Assembly: GCA_021152595.1 (NCBI GenBank)
Contig: JAGKVC010000020.1
Span: forward strand, 1 to 27,044
Length of the DNA: 27,044 nucleotides
Direction of reading: 5' to 3'
Source of the DNA: Clostridia bacterium
Lineage (GTDB): Bacteria > Bacillota > Clostridia > Oscillospirales > Ruminococcaceae
Part shown: positions 1-6,398 of the stretch, one piece after another
Layout of the letters: every line of letters begins with the position of its first letter
Numbering within the stretch: position 1 is the first letter of the stretch
The notes under the pieces: model-generated
The model's input: only the letters and a program-made list of their open reading frames with translations
Databases searched by the model: none
Told to the model about the DNA's origin: nothing
Made by a program: the position numbers and the translations under genes

Positions 1-14
1 TTTTCGCTCAGCAT
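1..14 (-). CDS. Possible start of a leftward gene (partial)
   Basis: On the minus strand an ATG at 14-12 is preceded at 30-24 by AAGGGAG, with a 9-nt spacer. Just upstream is a TGGTATAAT extended -10. Only four codons (M-L-S-E) lie inside the window, so no product can be named. The inferred leader is very short, about 17 nt, which keeps the call uncertain. Confidence 0.3.
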
Positions 15-37
15 TCTACTCAGCTCCCTTCACCTAT

Positions 38-66
38 ATTATACCACATAAATGCGAAAAAGCCCA
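38..66 (-). promoter_or_regulatory. Leftward extended -10 promoter
   Basis: The minus strand reads TGGTATAAT with the -10 at 43-38. The -35 position (66-61) reads TGGGCT, a poor match that also lies in the hairpin at 57-84. The extended TGn motif could compensate. It would serve the putative gene starting at position 14. Confidence 0.4.
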
Positions 67-85
67 GCTTTCGCTGGACTTTTTC
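57..85. terminator. Hairpin with A/T flanks, possible bidirectional terminator
   Basis: The stem is AAAAAG-C-CCAGC with GCTGG-A-CTTTTT around a TTTC loop, and has one internal C/A mismatch. It looks like a bidirectional intrinsic terminator, but which transcript it ends is unclear. Confidence 0.5.
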
Positions 86-94
86 GACAGGCTG

Positions 95-132
95 AAAACC
101 GTTTCCGAAAGGAAACGGTTTTTTTATTTTTT
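95..132 (+). terminator. Strong rho-independent terminator
   Basis: A perfect 12-bp stem (AAAACCGTTTCC at 95-106, its complement at 111-122) is closed by a GAAA tetraloop. A T-rich run follows to about 132. It lies just upstream of the ABC operon promoter and would insulate that operon from rightward read-through. Confidence 0.75.
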
Positions 133-205
133 TAATAAACTATGCAAAACGGAAATGCAAATATCCGTGATTATGCATGAATATATGAATTGTATTGAAA
201 AATGC

Positions 206-234
206 TTGATTATTCAAATTGAATGTGCTATAAT
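206..234 (+). promoter_or_regulatory. Sigma-A promoter of the amino acid ABC operon, with operator-like palindrome
   Basis: TTGATT (206-211), a 17-bp spacer and TATAAT (229-234) preceded by TGC form a near-ideal extended -10 promoter. The spacer contains a perfect inverted repeat, ATTCAA-A-TTGAAT, at 212-224. Two further TGAAT copies lie upstream at 178-182 and 186-190. A repressor bound in the spacer would block RNA polymerase. The TGAAT half-site recalls ArgR boxes, but the arm orientation is not the canonical one. Confidence 0.8.
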
Positions 235-301
235 ACATTTATATTATATAGGAATGGAATCAGTCTATCATTTTGCTTGTTTGGAAAGGAAGTTGGATAT
301 C

Positions 302-1084
302 ATGAAGAAAAAAATCGCTGCCGGCTTTTCCGCCGTCGCAATGTCCATGCTGCTGCTGACAGGCTGCGGCTCGAATCTCAAGAATAACGTCCATTCGATT
401 GAGGATCTCAAGGGCAAGACAATCGGCGTACAGCTCGGTACAACAGGCGATACCCTCGCCAGTGACATTGAGGACGCAACCGTTGAAAAATACAACAAAG
501 CGGCGGACGGCGTACAGGCGCTCAAGCAGGGCAAGATCGACGCGGTTATCGTGGATCTTGAAACCGCAAAGGCATTCACCGAGGTCAATCAGGATATCGA
601 AATCCTGTCGGAGGAATTCGCCGATGAGGAATATGCAATCGCACTGAACCTCGAAAACACCGCGCTTCAGCAGGAGCTGAATGATGCACTCAAAGCGCTG
701 ACCGAAAACGGCACGCTTCAGGATATCAAGAATAACTACGAGGGCGACGAGAAAGGTCAGCATCCGTATATTGTCCGTGAGGATCTGGACCGCGAAAAGG
801 GCAAGCTCGTCATGGCAACGAACGCGGAGTTCCCGCCCTATGAGGAGCGTCAGGGCAGCGAGATCGTCGGCTTTGATGTTGACATGATGAACGCAGTCTG
901 TGATTATCTCGGATACGAGCTGCTGATCGAGGATATGGCATTTGATTCCGTCATTCCGGCAGTGCAGTCCGGCAAGGCGGATGTCGGCGTCGCAGGTCTT
1001 TCCGTGACACCGGACAGAGAAAAGAACGTCCTCTTTACCGATAACTACGCCGTAACACATCAGGTTGTTATCGTCAGAAAGTAA
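302..1084 (+). CDS. Amino acid ABC transporter substrate-binding lipoprotein, circularly permuted
   Basis: This 260-residue lipoprotein should bind a polar amino acid outside the membrane and deliver it to the permease encoded next. The start at 302 is chosen because a Shine-Dalgarno (GGAAAGGA) and a signal peptide with lipobox LLTGC (Cys22) follow the promoter. The domain order is unusual. Residues 32-146 match the second half of family 3 binding proteins (SIEDLKGKTIGVQLGTTGD, then a D-L-E-T-A segment, then the C-terminal helix). A linker at about 147-166 leads to residues 167-260, which match the first half (ATNAEFPPYEE, GFDVD, SGKADVGVAGLSVTPDRE with the ligand-binding Arg239). The protein ends at QVVIVRK, the strand that normally precedes SIEDLKGK. 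All halves needed for a complete fold appear present, so function is likely retained. Confidence 0.93.
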   Translation: MKKKIAAGFSAVAMSMLLLTGCGSNLKNNVHSIEDLKGKTIGVQLGTTGDTLASDIEDATVEKYNKAADGVQALKQGKIDAVIVDLETAKAFTEVNQDIEILSEEFADEEYAIALNLENTALQQELNDALKALTENGTLQDIKNNYEGDEKGQHPYIVREDLDREKGKLVMATNAEFPPYEERQGSEIVGFDVDMMNAVCDYLGYELLIEDMAFDSVIPAVQSGKADVGVAGLSVTPDREKNVLFTDNYAVTHQVVIVRK

Positions 1085-1097
1085 ACGCAGAAAATCA

Positions 1098-1135
1098 AGG
1101 GCTGTCTGATACAACTGACAGCCCTGCTGTTTTTT
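1098..1135 (+). terminator. Intercistronic hairpin with T-run (attenuator-like)
   Basis: A perfect 9-bp stem, AGGGCTGTC (1098-1106) and GACAGCCCT (1117-1125), is followed by GCTG and six T residues. It lies between the binding-protein gene and the permease gene. Such partial terminators are a known way to make more binding protein than membrane components. The permease ribosome binding site begins right after the T-run. Confidence 0.7.
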
Positions 1136-1148
1136 GGAGGAATGGAAC

Positions 1149-1838
1149 ATGGGCTTTGCAGAGAGCTTCCGGCAGAATTTTATTGAGGCGGACCGTTGGA
1201 GATACCTCTGGGACGGTCTCTGTACAACGCTGCTGATCACCGCACTTGCCGTCTGTCTCGGCATGATACTCGGATTTCTGGTCGCAATTATCCGCTCGAC
1301 CTACCTGCGGACAAAAAAGCTGCTGATCCCCGATCTGATCTGCCGCCTGTATCTGACGGTCATCCGCGGAACGCCGGTCGTTGTGCAGCTACTCATTATT
1401 TATTTTGTAATCTTCGCCAGCGTACCGGTCTCAAAGACCTTTGTCGCGGTGATCGCATTCGGCATCAATTCCGGAGCCTATGTCGCGGAAATTGTCCGCG
1501 GCGGCATCATGTCGATTGACGTCGGACAACTGGAAGCAGGCAGAAGCCTCGGCCTCAATTATCCGCAGACGATGCTGTATATCATTATGCCGCAGGCGTT
1601 CAAGAATGTCCTGCCGGCGCTTGCAAATGAGGCGATCGTGCTGCTCAAGGAAACATCAGTAGCAGGTTATATTGCGATCGCAGACCTGACAAAGGGCGGC
1701 GATATCATCCGCTCGCAGACATTTTCGGCATTCCTGCCGCTGCTGGCAGTCGCCGTGATCTATCTGGTAATGGTCGTCGTGCTGACGCGGCTTGTCGGCA
1801 GACTGGAAAGGAGGCTCGCAGCAAATGATCGACGTTAA
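1149..1838 (+). CDS. Polar amino acid ABC transporter permease
   Basis: This 229-residue inner-membrane permease of the HisM/GlnP type forms the amino acid channel. The motif RGTPVVVQL at 73-81 and the ATPase-coupling EAA loop EAGRSLGLNY at 129-138 are both visible, with about five hydrophobic segments. The ATG at 1149 has GGAGG eight bases upstream (1136-1140). A TTG 15 bases earlier in frame lacks such a site and is rejected. The gene overlaps the ATPase gene by 14 bp, which suggests translational coupling. Only one permease gene is present, so the channel is probably a homodimer. Confidence 0.95.
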   Translation: MGFAESFRQNFIEADRWRYLWDGLCTTLLITALAVCLGMILGFLVAIIRSTYLRTKKLLIPDLICRLYLTVIRGTPVVVQLLIIYFVIFASVPVSKTFVAVIAFGINSGAYVAEIVRGGIMSIDVGQLEAGRSLGLNYPQTMLYIIMPQAFKNVLPALANEAIVLLKETSVAGYIAIADLTKGGDIIRSQTFSAFLPLLAVAVIYLVMVVVLTRLVGRLERRLAANDRR

Positions 1839-2550
1839 GGATCTGACAAAGGATTTCCACAAGACAAAGGTGCTGCGCGGCATCACAGAGCATATCGACA
1901 AGGGCGAGAAGGTTGTCATTATCGGACCTTCCGGCTCTGGCAAATCGACATTTCTGCGCTGCCTGAACCTCATGGAAACGCCGACGAGCGGCGAGATCCG
2001 CTTTGACGGCAAGGAAATCACCCACCTGCACGATAGGGAGATCAATCAGGTGCGGATGCGTATGGGCATGGTATTCCAGCATTTCAATCTGTTTCCGCAT
2101 CTGACAATCAAGAAGAATATTACGCTCGCGCCCGTGAAGCTCAAGCGAATGGATGAGGCACAGGCGGAGAAAAAGGCAATGGAGCTGCTGGAGCGCGTCG
2201 GGCTGCCGGACAAGGCAAATGCCTACCCTGCACAGCTTTCCGGCGGACAGAAGCAGCGCATCGCAATCGCGCGCGCACTGGCAATGAATCCGGAGGTCAT
2301 GCTCTTTGACGAGCCGACCTCTGCGCTCGATCCGGAGATGGTCGGCGAGGTTTTGCAGCTCATGAAGCAGCTTGCGGATGACGGCATGACAATGGTCGTG
2401 GTGACGCATGAGATGGGCTTTGCAAAGGAGGTTGCGTCGCGCGTGATGTTCATGGCGGACGGTGTTGTCATGGAGCAGAATTCGCCGCAGGAATTTTTCC
2501 GCAATCCGAAGAATCCGCGCCTCAAAGAATTCCTCTCCAAGGTGCTTTAA
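1825..2550 (+). CDS. Polar amino acid ABC transporter ATP-binding protein
   Basis: This 241-residue cytoplasmic ATPase of the GlnQ/HisP family powers the transporter. Visible motifs are Walker A GPSGSGKST (34-42), the Q-loop in VFQHFNLFPH (Gln85), the signature LSGGQKQR (138-145), Walker B VMLFDEP (158-164) and the H-loop His195 in VVTHEMGFA. The length is normal for the family. The start has GGAGG upstream, inside the permease gene. It is the last gene of the operon. Confidence 0.96.
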   Translation: MIDVKDLTKDFHKTKVLRGITEHIDKGEKVVIIGPSGSGKSTFLRCLNLMETPTSGEIRFDGKEITHLHDREINQVRMRMGMVFQHFNLFPHLTIKKNITLAPVKLKRMDEAQAEKKAMELLERVGLPDKANAYPAQLSGGQKQRIAIARALAMNPEVMLFDEPTSALDPEMVGEVLQLMKQLADDGMTMVVVTHEMGFAKEVASRVMFMADGVVMEQNSPQEFFRNPKNPRLKEFLSKVL

Positions 2551-2552
2551 GA

Positions 2553-2616
2553 GGTATCTCCGATGAATCTATAATGGGGCGCTTCCCCATATCCCTCTGG
2601 ACTCCCGTTTTTATGT
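2553..2616 (+). repeat. Copy 1 of a 3'-flanking dispersed element
   Basis: It starts three bases after the ATPase stop codon with GGTATCT and contains the hairpin ATGGGG-CGCTT-CCCCAT (about 2574-2590). Its first 27 bases match the element at 23705 with about four differences. This copy lacks the second hairpin found in the other. Confidence 0.6.
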
Positions 2617-2628
2617 ATAAATAAAAGA

Positions 2629-2676
2629 AAGCCGCTTAGCTTCGCATAATGCGTAACGGGCGGCTTTTGTTTTTTA
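2629..2676 (+). terminator. Rho-independent terminator of the ABC operon
   Basis: AAGCCGC (2629-2635) pairs with GCGGCTT (2660-2666) and is followed by TTGTTTTTT. The loop is long, about 24 nt, and may contain a small internal helix. Confidence 0.7.
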
Positions 2677-2700
2677 TCCGAACTTCACATATCGTCCAAC

Positions 2701-2741
2701 GAAAAAAAGAACCGACATGGCTCCAGTCATCCATGTCGGTT
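2701..2741 (-). terminator. Leftward terminator of the alcohol dehydrogenase operon
   Basis: An 11-bp perfect stem (AACCGACATGG at 2710-2720, CCATGTCGGTT at 2731-2741) is followed on the minus strand by CTTTTTTTC. It lies just beyond the alcohol dehydrogenase stop codon and faces the ABC operon terminator. Confidence 0.85.
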
Positions 2742-2779
2742 TCAGCATATAAGCGCAGATATCCCTGATTCCTGCGCAG

Positions 2780-3961
2780 TCAAAGGGCAGCATGCGCGGC
2801 AATGCGGTAGATTTCCGTGATATCCGCAGCCGAAAGCGAAACGAATCCGCCTGTTTTTCCGTCACCGATGCCGAATTTCTCCACCAGCTTCGGTATATCC
2901 TCCTCTTTGGCGCCGAGCTCTGCAAAGTTGATCGGCATACCGATACTGTGCAAAAACAGGCGGAAGCGGCGGATGCCCTCCAGCGCAGTGATCTCGGGAT
3001 GCACAAAATTCATCTGACAGCCCCAGAGGCGGACAGCGATCTGTGCAAAACGCATGACATCGTGCTGATAGACGAATTCCATCCATGCAGGCATAATGAC
3101 GGCAAGACCGGCACCGTGTGCGCAGTCATAGAGCGCGGAAAGCTCATGCTCAATGCCGTGGCTGTTCCAGTCCTGCTCTCTGCCGACACCGACGATATTG
3201 GTATGTGCGACGGTGCCTGCCCACATGATATTTGCGCGTGCCTCGTACAGATCAGGCTGTGCAATGACGCGCGGCGTCTCCCTGACCATTGTCAGAAGGA
3301 CGGCTTCACAGAGGCGGTCGGTAATTTCGACCTCCTGCGTATTGGTAAAGTAGCGCTCGAAAACATGCGCCATGATATCCGTCGCGCCGCACGCTGTCTG
3401 ATAGGCAGGCAGCGTGCAGGTGAGCTCCGGATTCAGGATTGAGAACCGCGGACGGATCAGATCAGAGCCCGTACCTCTTTTCAGACCGTCAGCCTCTCTT
3501 GTGACCACAGAATCACCGGAGCCCTCACTTCCGGCAGCAGCTATGGTCAATACGGTTCCGACGGGAAGAGCTGATTGGAGGATCGCCTTCCCGGAGTAGA
3601 AATCCCAGAAATCTCCTTCATAGGGAACGCCCATGGCAATCGCCTTGGAGGAGTCGATCGAGGAGCCGCCGCCGACAGCGAGGATGAAATCGACACCCTC
3701 TTTGCGGCAGAGTTCAATGCCCTCGTAAACAAGTGTATCACGCGGATTCGGCTTGACGCCGCCAAGCTCGATATATCCGATACCGGCAGCATCCAGTGAA
3801 GCCTCAATGCGGCTGAGCAGTCCGCTCCGACGGGCGGAGCCGCCGCCGAAATGCAGCAGAACCTTCGTACCGCCATGCTTTTTGACTAGTCTGCCTGCTT
3901 CATGCTCTTTGCCCCTGCCGAATACAAATTCGGTCGGGCTGCAAAACTGAAAATCATTCAC
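2780..3961 (-). CDS. Iron-containing alcohol dehydrogenase (BdhA/YqhD-like)
   Basis: This 393-residue cytoplasmic enzyme would reduce aldehydes to alcohols with NAD(P)H, for example butyraldehyde to butanol. Visible features are the cofactor motif GGGSSIDSSKA (97-107) and the metal ligands of the family, Asp195 and His199 (ATDIMAHVFE), His268 (NSHGIEHE) and His282 (DCAHGAG). Length and order match YqhD-type group III dehydrogenases. The start is a GTG whose last bases overlap the TGA of the upstream gene (GTGA). An AAAGGAG lies about ten bases before it, so the two genes are coupled. The substrate cannot be told from sequence. Confidence 0.94.
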   Translation of the reverse strand: MNDFQFCSPTEFVFGRGKEHEAGRLVKKHGGTKVLLHFGGGSARRSGLLSRIEASLDAAGIGYIELGGVKPNPRDTLVYEGIELCRKEGVDFILAVGGGSSIDSSKAIAMGVPYEGDFWDFYSGKAILQSALPVGTVLTIAAAGSEGSGDSVVTREADGLKRGTGSDLIRPRFSILNPELTCTLPAYQTACGATDIMAHVFERYFTNTQEVEITDRLCEAVLLTMVRETPRVIAQPDLYEARANIMWAGTVAHTNIVGVGREQDWNSHGIEHELSALYDCAHGAGLAVIMPAWMEFVYQHDVMRFAQIAVRLWGCQMNFVHPEITALEGIRRFRLFLHSIGMPINFAELGAKEEDIPKLVEKFGIGDGKTGGFVSLSAADITEIYRIAAHAAL

Positions 3962-4980
3962 GGGGCAAGCGCTCCTTTCAGGTTTTCATAGGCGGCAATG
4001 ACGCGGTCACACCATGCATCAAATTCCGGATCGGGATTTTGCAGCTCCGGATGTGCGAGCAAATGCTGCACGGTCTGCCGGATGCCCTGATCTGCGCGGA
4101 TCTCCGCACAGAATCCGGGAACCGTCCGCTTGATCTTGGAATTATCGAAAATCACGGTATTCGCCTTGTCTCCGATGAGACTGCCCTCGAAATCATAGTC
4201 GCTGATTGCAGCGAGAAAATCCGAGGGAATATGGCATGCCTTCAGCGGAACGCCGAGCGTATCCGCGATGCACTGATAGATCTGATTCCATGTCACGCGC
4301 TCATCGGACGTAATGTGATACGCCTGCCCGATCGCGTGGATATTGCCGACAAGACCGCAGTATCCCTTTGCGAAATCGCTGTTATGGGTAATCGTCCAGA
4401 GTGACGTACCGTCGCCGTGGATGATAACGGGCTTGCCTTCCATGATGCGGCGTACAACCTGCCAGCTTCCGTTTTTTCCGTGGACACCGAGCGGCACCGA
4501 ACGCTCATCATAGGTATGGCTCGGGCGGACGATCGTCACAGGGAAGCCGTTTTCGCGGTATTGCTGCATCAGATATTCCTCACATGCGATTTTGTCGCGT
4601 GAATATTGCCAATAGGGATTGCAGAGCGGCGTGCTCTCCGTAATCAGGCTTTCCGCAGGCGGCTTCTGATACGCCGAGGCAGAGCTGATATAGAGATACT
4701 GCCGCGTTCTGCCGGAAAAGAGCCGCACATCACGCTGCACCTGCTTCGGCACAAAACCGATGAATTCGCCGACAGCGTCAAACTGCATGCCGCTGAGCAG
4801 CTTTGCGGCTTCCGCTTCATCGCTGATATCGCCGTGCAGAATTCTGACAGAATCCGGCAGTTCGGCGGTACGCGAACCGCGGTTGAGCAGAAAGACCTCA
4901 TGTCCCTGCGCAGCCAGCCGCCGCGTAATCGCCATACTGATCGTGCCGGTCCCGCCAATGAGTAAAATCTTCAAAGGCAT
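3958..4980 (-). CDS. NAD-dependent epimerase/dehydratase family protein (SDR)
   Basis: This 340-residue extended short-chain dehydrogenase would act on a nucleotide sugar or similar metabolite. The N-terminal Rossmann motif reads LLIGGTGTISMAI (residues 5-17), with Ser in place of the last Gly of GxxGxxG. The catalytic pair is seen in YSRDK. ISSASAY supplies the conserved serine region and VRPSHTY the usual post-catalytic segment. The start at 4980 is preferred because AAAAAGGGG lies upstream. An in-frame extension to 5094 has no ribosome binding site and runs through a 14-bp hairpin. The substrate is unknown. Confidence 0.88.
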   Translation of the reverse strand: MPLKILLIGGTGTISMAITRRLAAQGHEVFLLNRGSRTAELPDSVRILHGDISDEAEAAKLLSGMQFDAVGEFIGFVPKQVQRDVRLFSGRTRQYLYISSASAYQKPPAESLITESTPLCNPYWQYSRDKIACEEYLMQQYRENGFPVTIVRPSHTYDERSVPLGVHGKNGSWQVVRRIMEGKPVIIHGDGTSLWTITHNSDFAKGYCGLVGNIHAIGQAYHITSDERVTWNQIYQCIADTLGVPLKACHIPSDFLAAISDYDFEGSLIGDKANTVIFDNSKIKRTVPGFCAEIRADQGIRQTVQHLLAHPELQNPDPEFDAWCDRVIAAYENLKGALAP

Positions 4981-5036
4981 CAGGATTTCCCCTTTTTTCA
5001 TATTGCCTGAAACAGTCGTGTTTGATTCCCGAAATC

Positions 5037-5075
5037 TGCCGGAGATGTTTCCCCTCTCATAAAACATCTCCGGCA
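5037..5075 (-). promoter_or_regulatory. 14-bp hairpin in the dehydratase mRNA leader
   Basis: The arms at 5037-5050 and 5062-5075 are perfect 14-bp complements around an 11-nt loop. No T-run follows on either strand, so it is not a typical terminator. It lies about 60 nt upstream of the start codon in a leader of about 220 nt, and may affect mRNA stability or translation. Confidence 0.6.
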
Positions 5076-5207
5076 GCGGGATTCCATATATCATAGCCGA
5101 CGGTTATGACTCTCTACTTCCATACCGGCGGCGGAATCAGTCCGCATATGGAGATATGCACGGATCGCATTCTTTTCCGACCGCCGCATTTCTCCCTTGC
5201 TGAACTT

Positions 5208-5236
5208 ATTATAGCACAGCGACAAAGAAAAAAGAA
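5208..5236 (-). promoter_or_regulatory. Promoter of the dehydratase/alcohol dehydrogenase operon
   Basis: The minus strand reads TGCTATAAT (-10 at 5213-5208). The -35 position has TTCTTT with a 17-bp spacer, a weak match helped by the extended -10. Transcription would start near 5201, giving a leader of about 220 nt. Confidence 0.65.
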
Positions 5237-5276
5237 TAGGATATGTTATTGAGTTTTTAACATATCCTATTCTTTT
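5230..5276 (-). terminator. Strong terminator after the AraC gene
   Basis: A perfect 19-bp inverted repeat (5230-5248 with 5258-5276) surrounds a 9-nt loop, with U-rich flanks on the minus strand. It begins one base past the AraC stop codon and overlaps the -35 region of the next operon. Confidence 0.88.
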
Positions 5277-5277
5277 A

Positions 5278-6048
5278 TCATTTTCTCTGATCAGATTTGC
5301 GCCATTGCAGCGGTGAGACGCCGAAGTGCTTTTTGAACTGCCGTGAAAAGTGGACGCCGCTGCTATAGCCGCAGGCATAGGCGATCTCCTCGATCGTCAT
5401 GCCGGGATTATTGAGATACTGCTGCGCCTGCTCCATGCGGCTCTGGATGACATCCGCGGTACAGGTGACACCAAATGCCTTGCGGTAGAGCGCGTGGAGA
5501 TAGGGCATGCTGATATTGAGCATCTGCGCCATTTGCTCCATGCTCCAGTTTTTTGCAGGCTGCGCGTAGATTTTGCGCCGCAGATCAAGCAGCTCGCGGT
5601 AATGCGGCAGCTCGGCGGCTTCGGGGCGCTCTGTCTTGGAGAAGATCTCCGAGAGCATGGCGCGGATCAGCAGACCGGCAGTCTGGGCATCGGTGCCGCG
5701 GTAGTAGCAGTCGGCGATGAGCTGGAAGTACTGCGTCAGATTGACCTGCTCCCCGATAAAGACCGGCTCATCAAACCGGATCCCGATTTCGGCATCGAGA
5801 ACCTCGGTGCAGGTAAAGAGCATCCAGTCGTTGACATAGGCACCGCCTGCCGCACCGTAATAAAGCGGCGAATTGCGGTTATAGATAATAAAAGTCTCCG
5901 GCTCGACGGTCACGGTCTCGCCGCCGATGCGAAAGAAAGCGCGCGTCTTGACATAGAGCATGAGATAGCCGTCGAAGCCCTGCGGCAGATCAAAGACAAA
6001 GCTGCTGTCATGCCGGCAGGAGCATCCCATTCGCTGAATCTCAAACAT
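5278..6048 (-). CDS. AraC family transcriptional regulator
   Basis: This 256-residue DNA-binding regulator has an N-terminal cupin-like sensing domain (about 1-150) and a C-terminal double helix-turn-helix (about 160-256). Visible motifs include MAQMLNISMPYLHALYRKAF in the first helix-turn-helix and IEEIAYACGYSSGVHFSRQF, then FGVSPLQWR, in the second. The start at 6048 has AAGGGG about ten bases upstream. A longer reading to 6261 runs through the promoter and is rejected. Its target may be the neighbouring dehydratase/alcohol dehydrogenase operon or another locus; the sequence does not decide. Confidence 0.92.
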   Translation of the reverse strand: MFEIQRMGCSCRHDSSFVFDLPQGFDGYLMLYVKTRAFFRIGGETVTVEPETFIIYNRNSPLYYGAAGGAYVNDWMLFTCTEVLDAEIGIRFDEPVFIGEQVNLTQYFQLIADCYYRGTDAQTAGLLIRAMLSEIFSKTERPEAAELPHYRELLDLRRKIYAQPAKNWSMEQMAQMLNISMPYLHALYRKAFGVTCTADVIQSRMEQAQQYLNNPGMTIEEIAYACGYSSGVHFSRQFKKHFGVSPLQWRKSDQRK

Positions 6049-6156
6049 GCAGATCAACCCCTTGAGAAAAAGTAGGAAGGAGAAGGGCGGCAGGAGAAAG
6101 GATCCGGTTTTCCCCATCGCCCGATCATTTCTTGATATATAATAGTATCTGAGTGC

Positions 6157-6185
6157 ATTATAGCACATTGTGATGCAAAAAGCAA
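6157..6185 (-). promoter_or_regulatory. Promoter of the AraC regulator gene
   Basis: The minus strand has TTGCTT (6185-6180), a 17-bp spacer and TATAAT (6162-6157) preceded by TGC. The leader would be about 100 nt. Confidence 0.75.
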
Positions 6186-6203
6186 GATGCGCGGGAAAGT
6201 TCG

Positions 6204-6232
6204 GAGTGAGAAATGAGGAGTGAGGAGCTGCG
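6204..6232 (+). repeat. Purine-rich GAG-type repeat, copy 1
   Basis: This stretch is made of GAGTGAGAAATGAGGAGTGA-like units and ends in GCTGCG. A related tract ending in CTGCG is at 13307-13345. It lies between the AraC and YfhO promoters. Confidence 0.45.
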
Positions 6233-6311
6233 TTGTAACCTTTTGACACAGATGCGGTCACATTAGATATAGGTCATATGCTGCTATTTCTCATTTTTTT
6301 CGCCTAACCCC

Positions 6312-6340
6312 TTGTAAAATCTGAAAGAATCATGTATAAT
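6312..6340 (+). promoter_or_regulatory. Promoter of the YfhO-family gene
   Basis: TTGTAA (6312-6317), a 17-bp spacer and TATAAT (6335-6340) form a good sigma-A promoter. The start codon is about 60 nt further on, with AAAGGAGGAG before it. Confidence 0.85.
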
Positions 6341-6398
6341 AGTATCGTATGCACTTTTCTCTCCGGAATCCGGAAGAAAAAACAAAAGGAGGAGTTTC

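Noticed and set aside
155..301. Longer N-terminus of the binding protein
   Set aside because: It would start upstream of the promoter -35. The signal peptide and ribosome binding site point to 302.
4981..5094. Extended start of the dehydratase
   Set aside because: There is no ribosome binding site, it runs through a 14-bp hairpin, and the Rossmann motif begins right after 4980.
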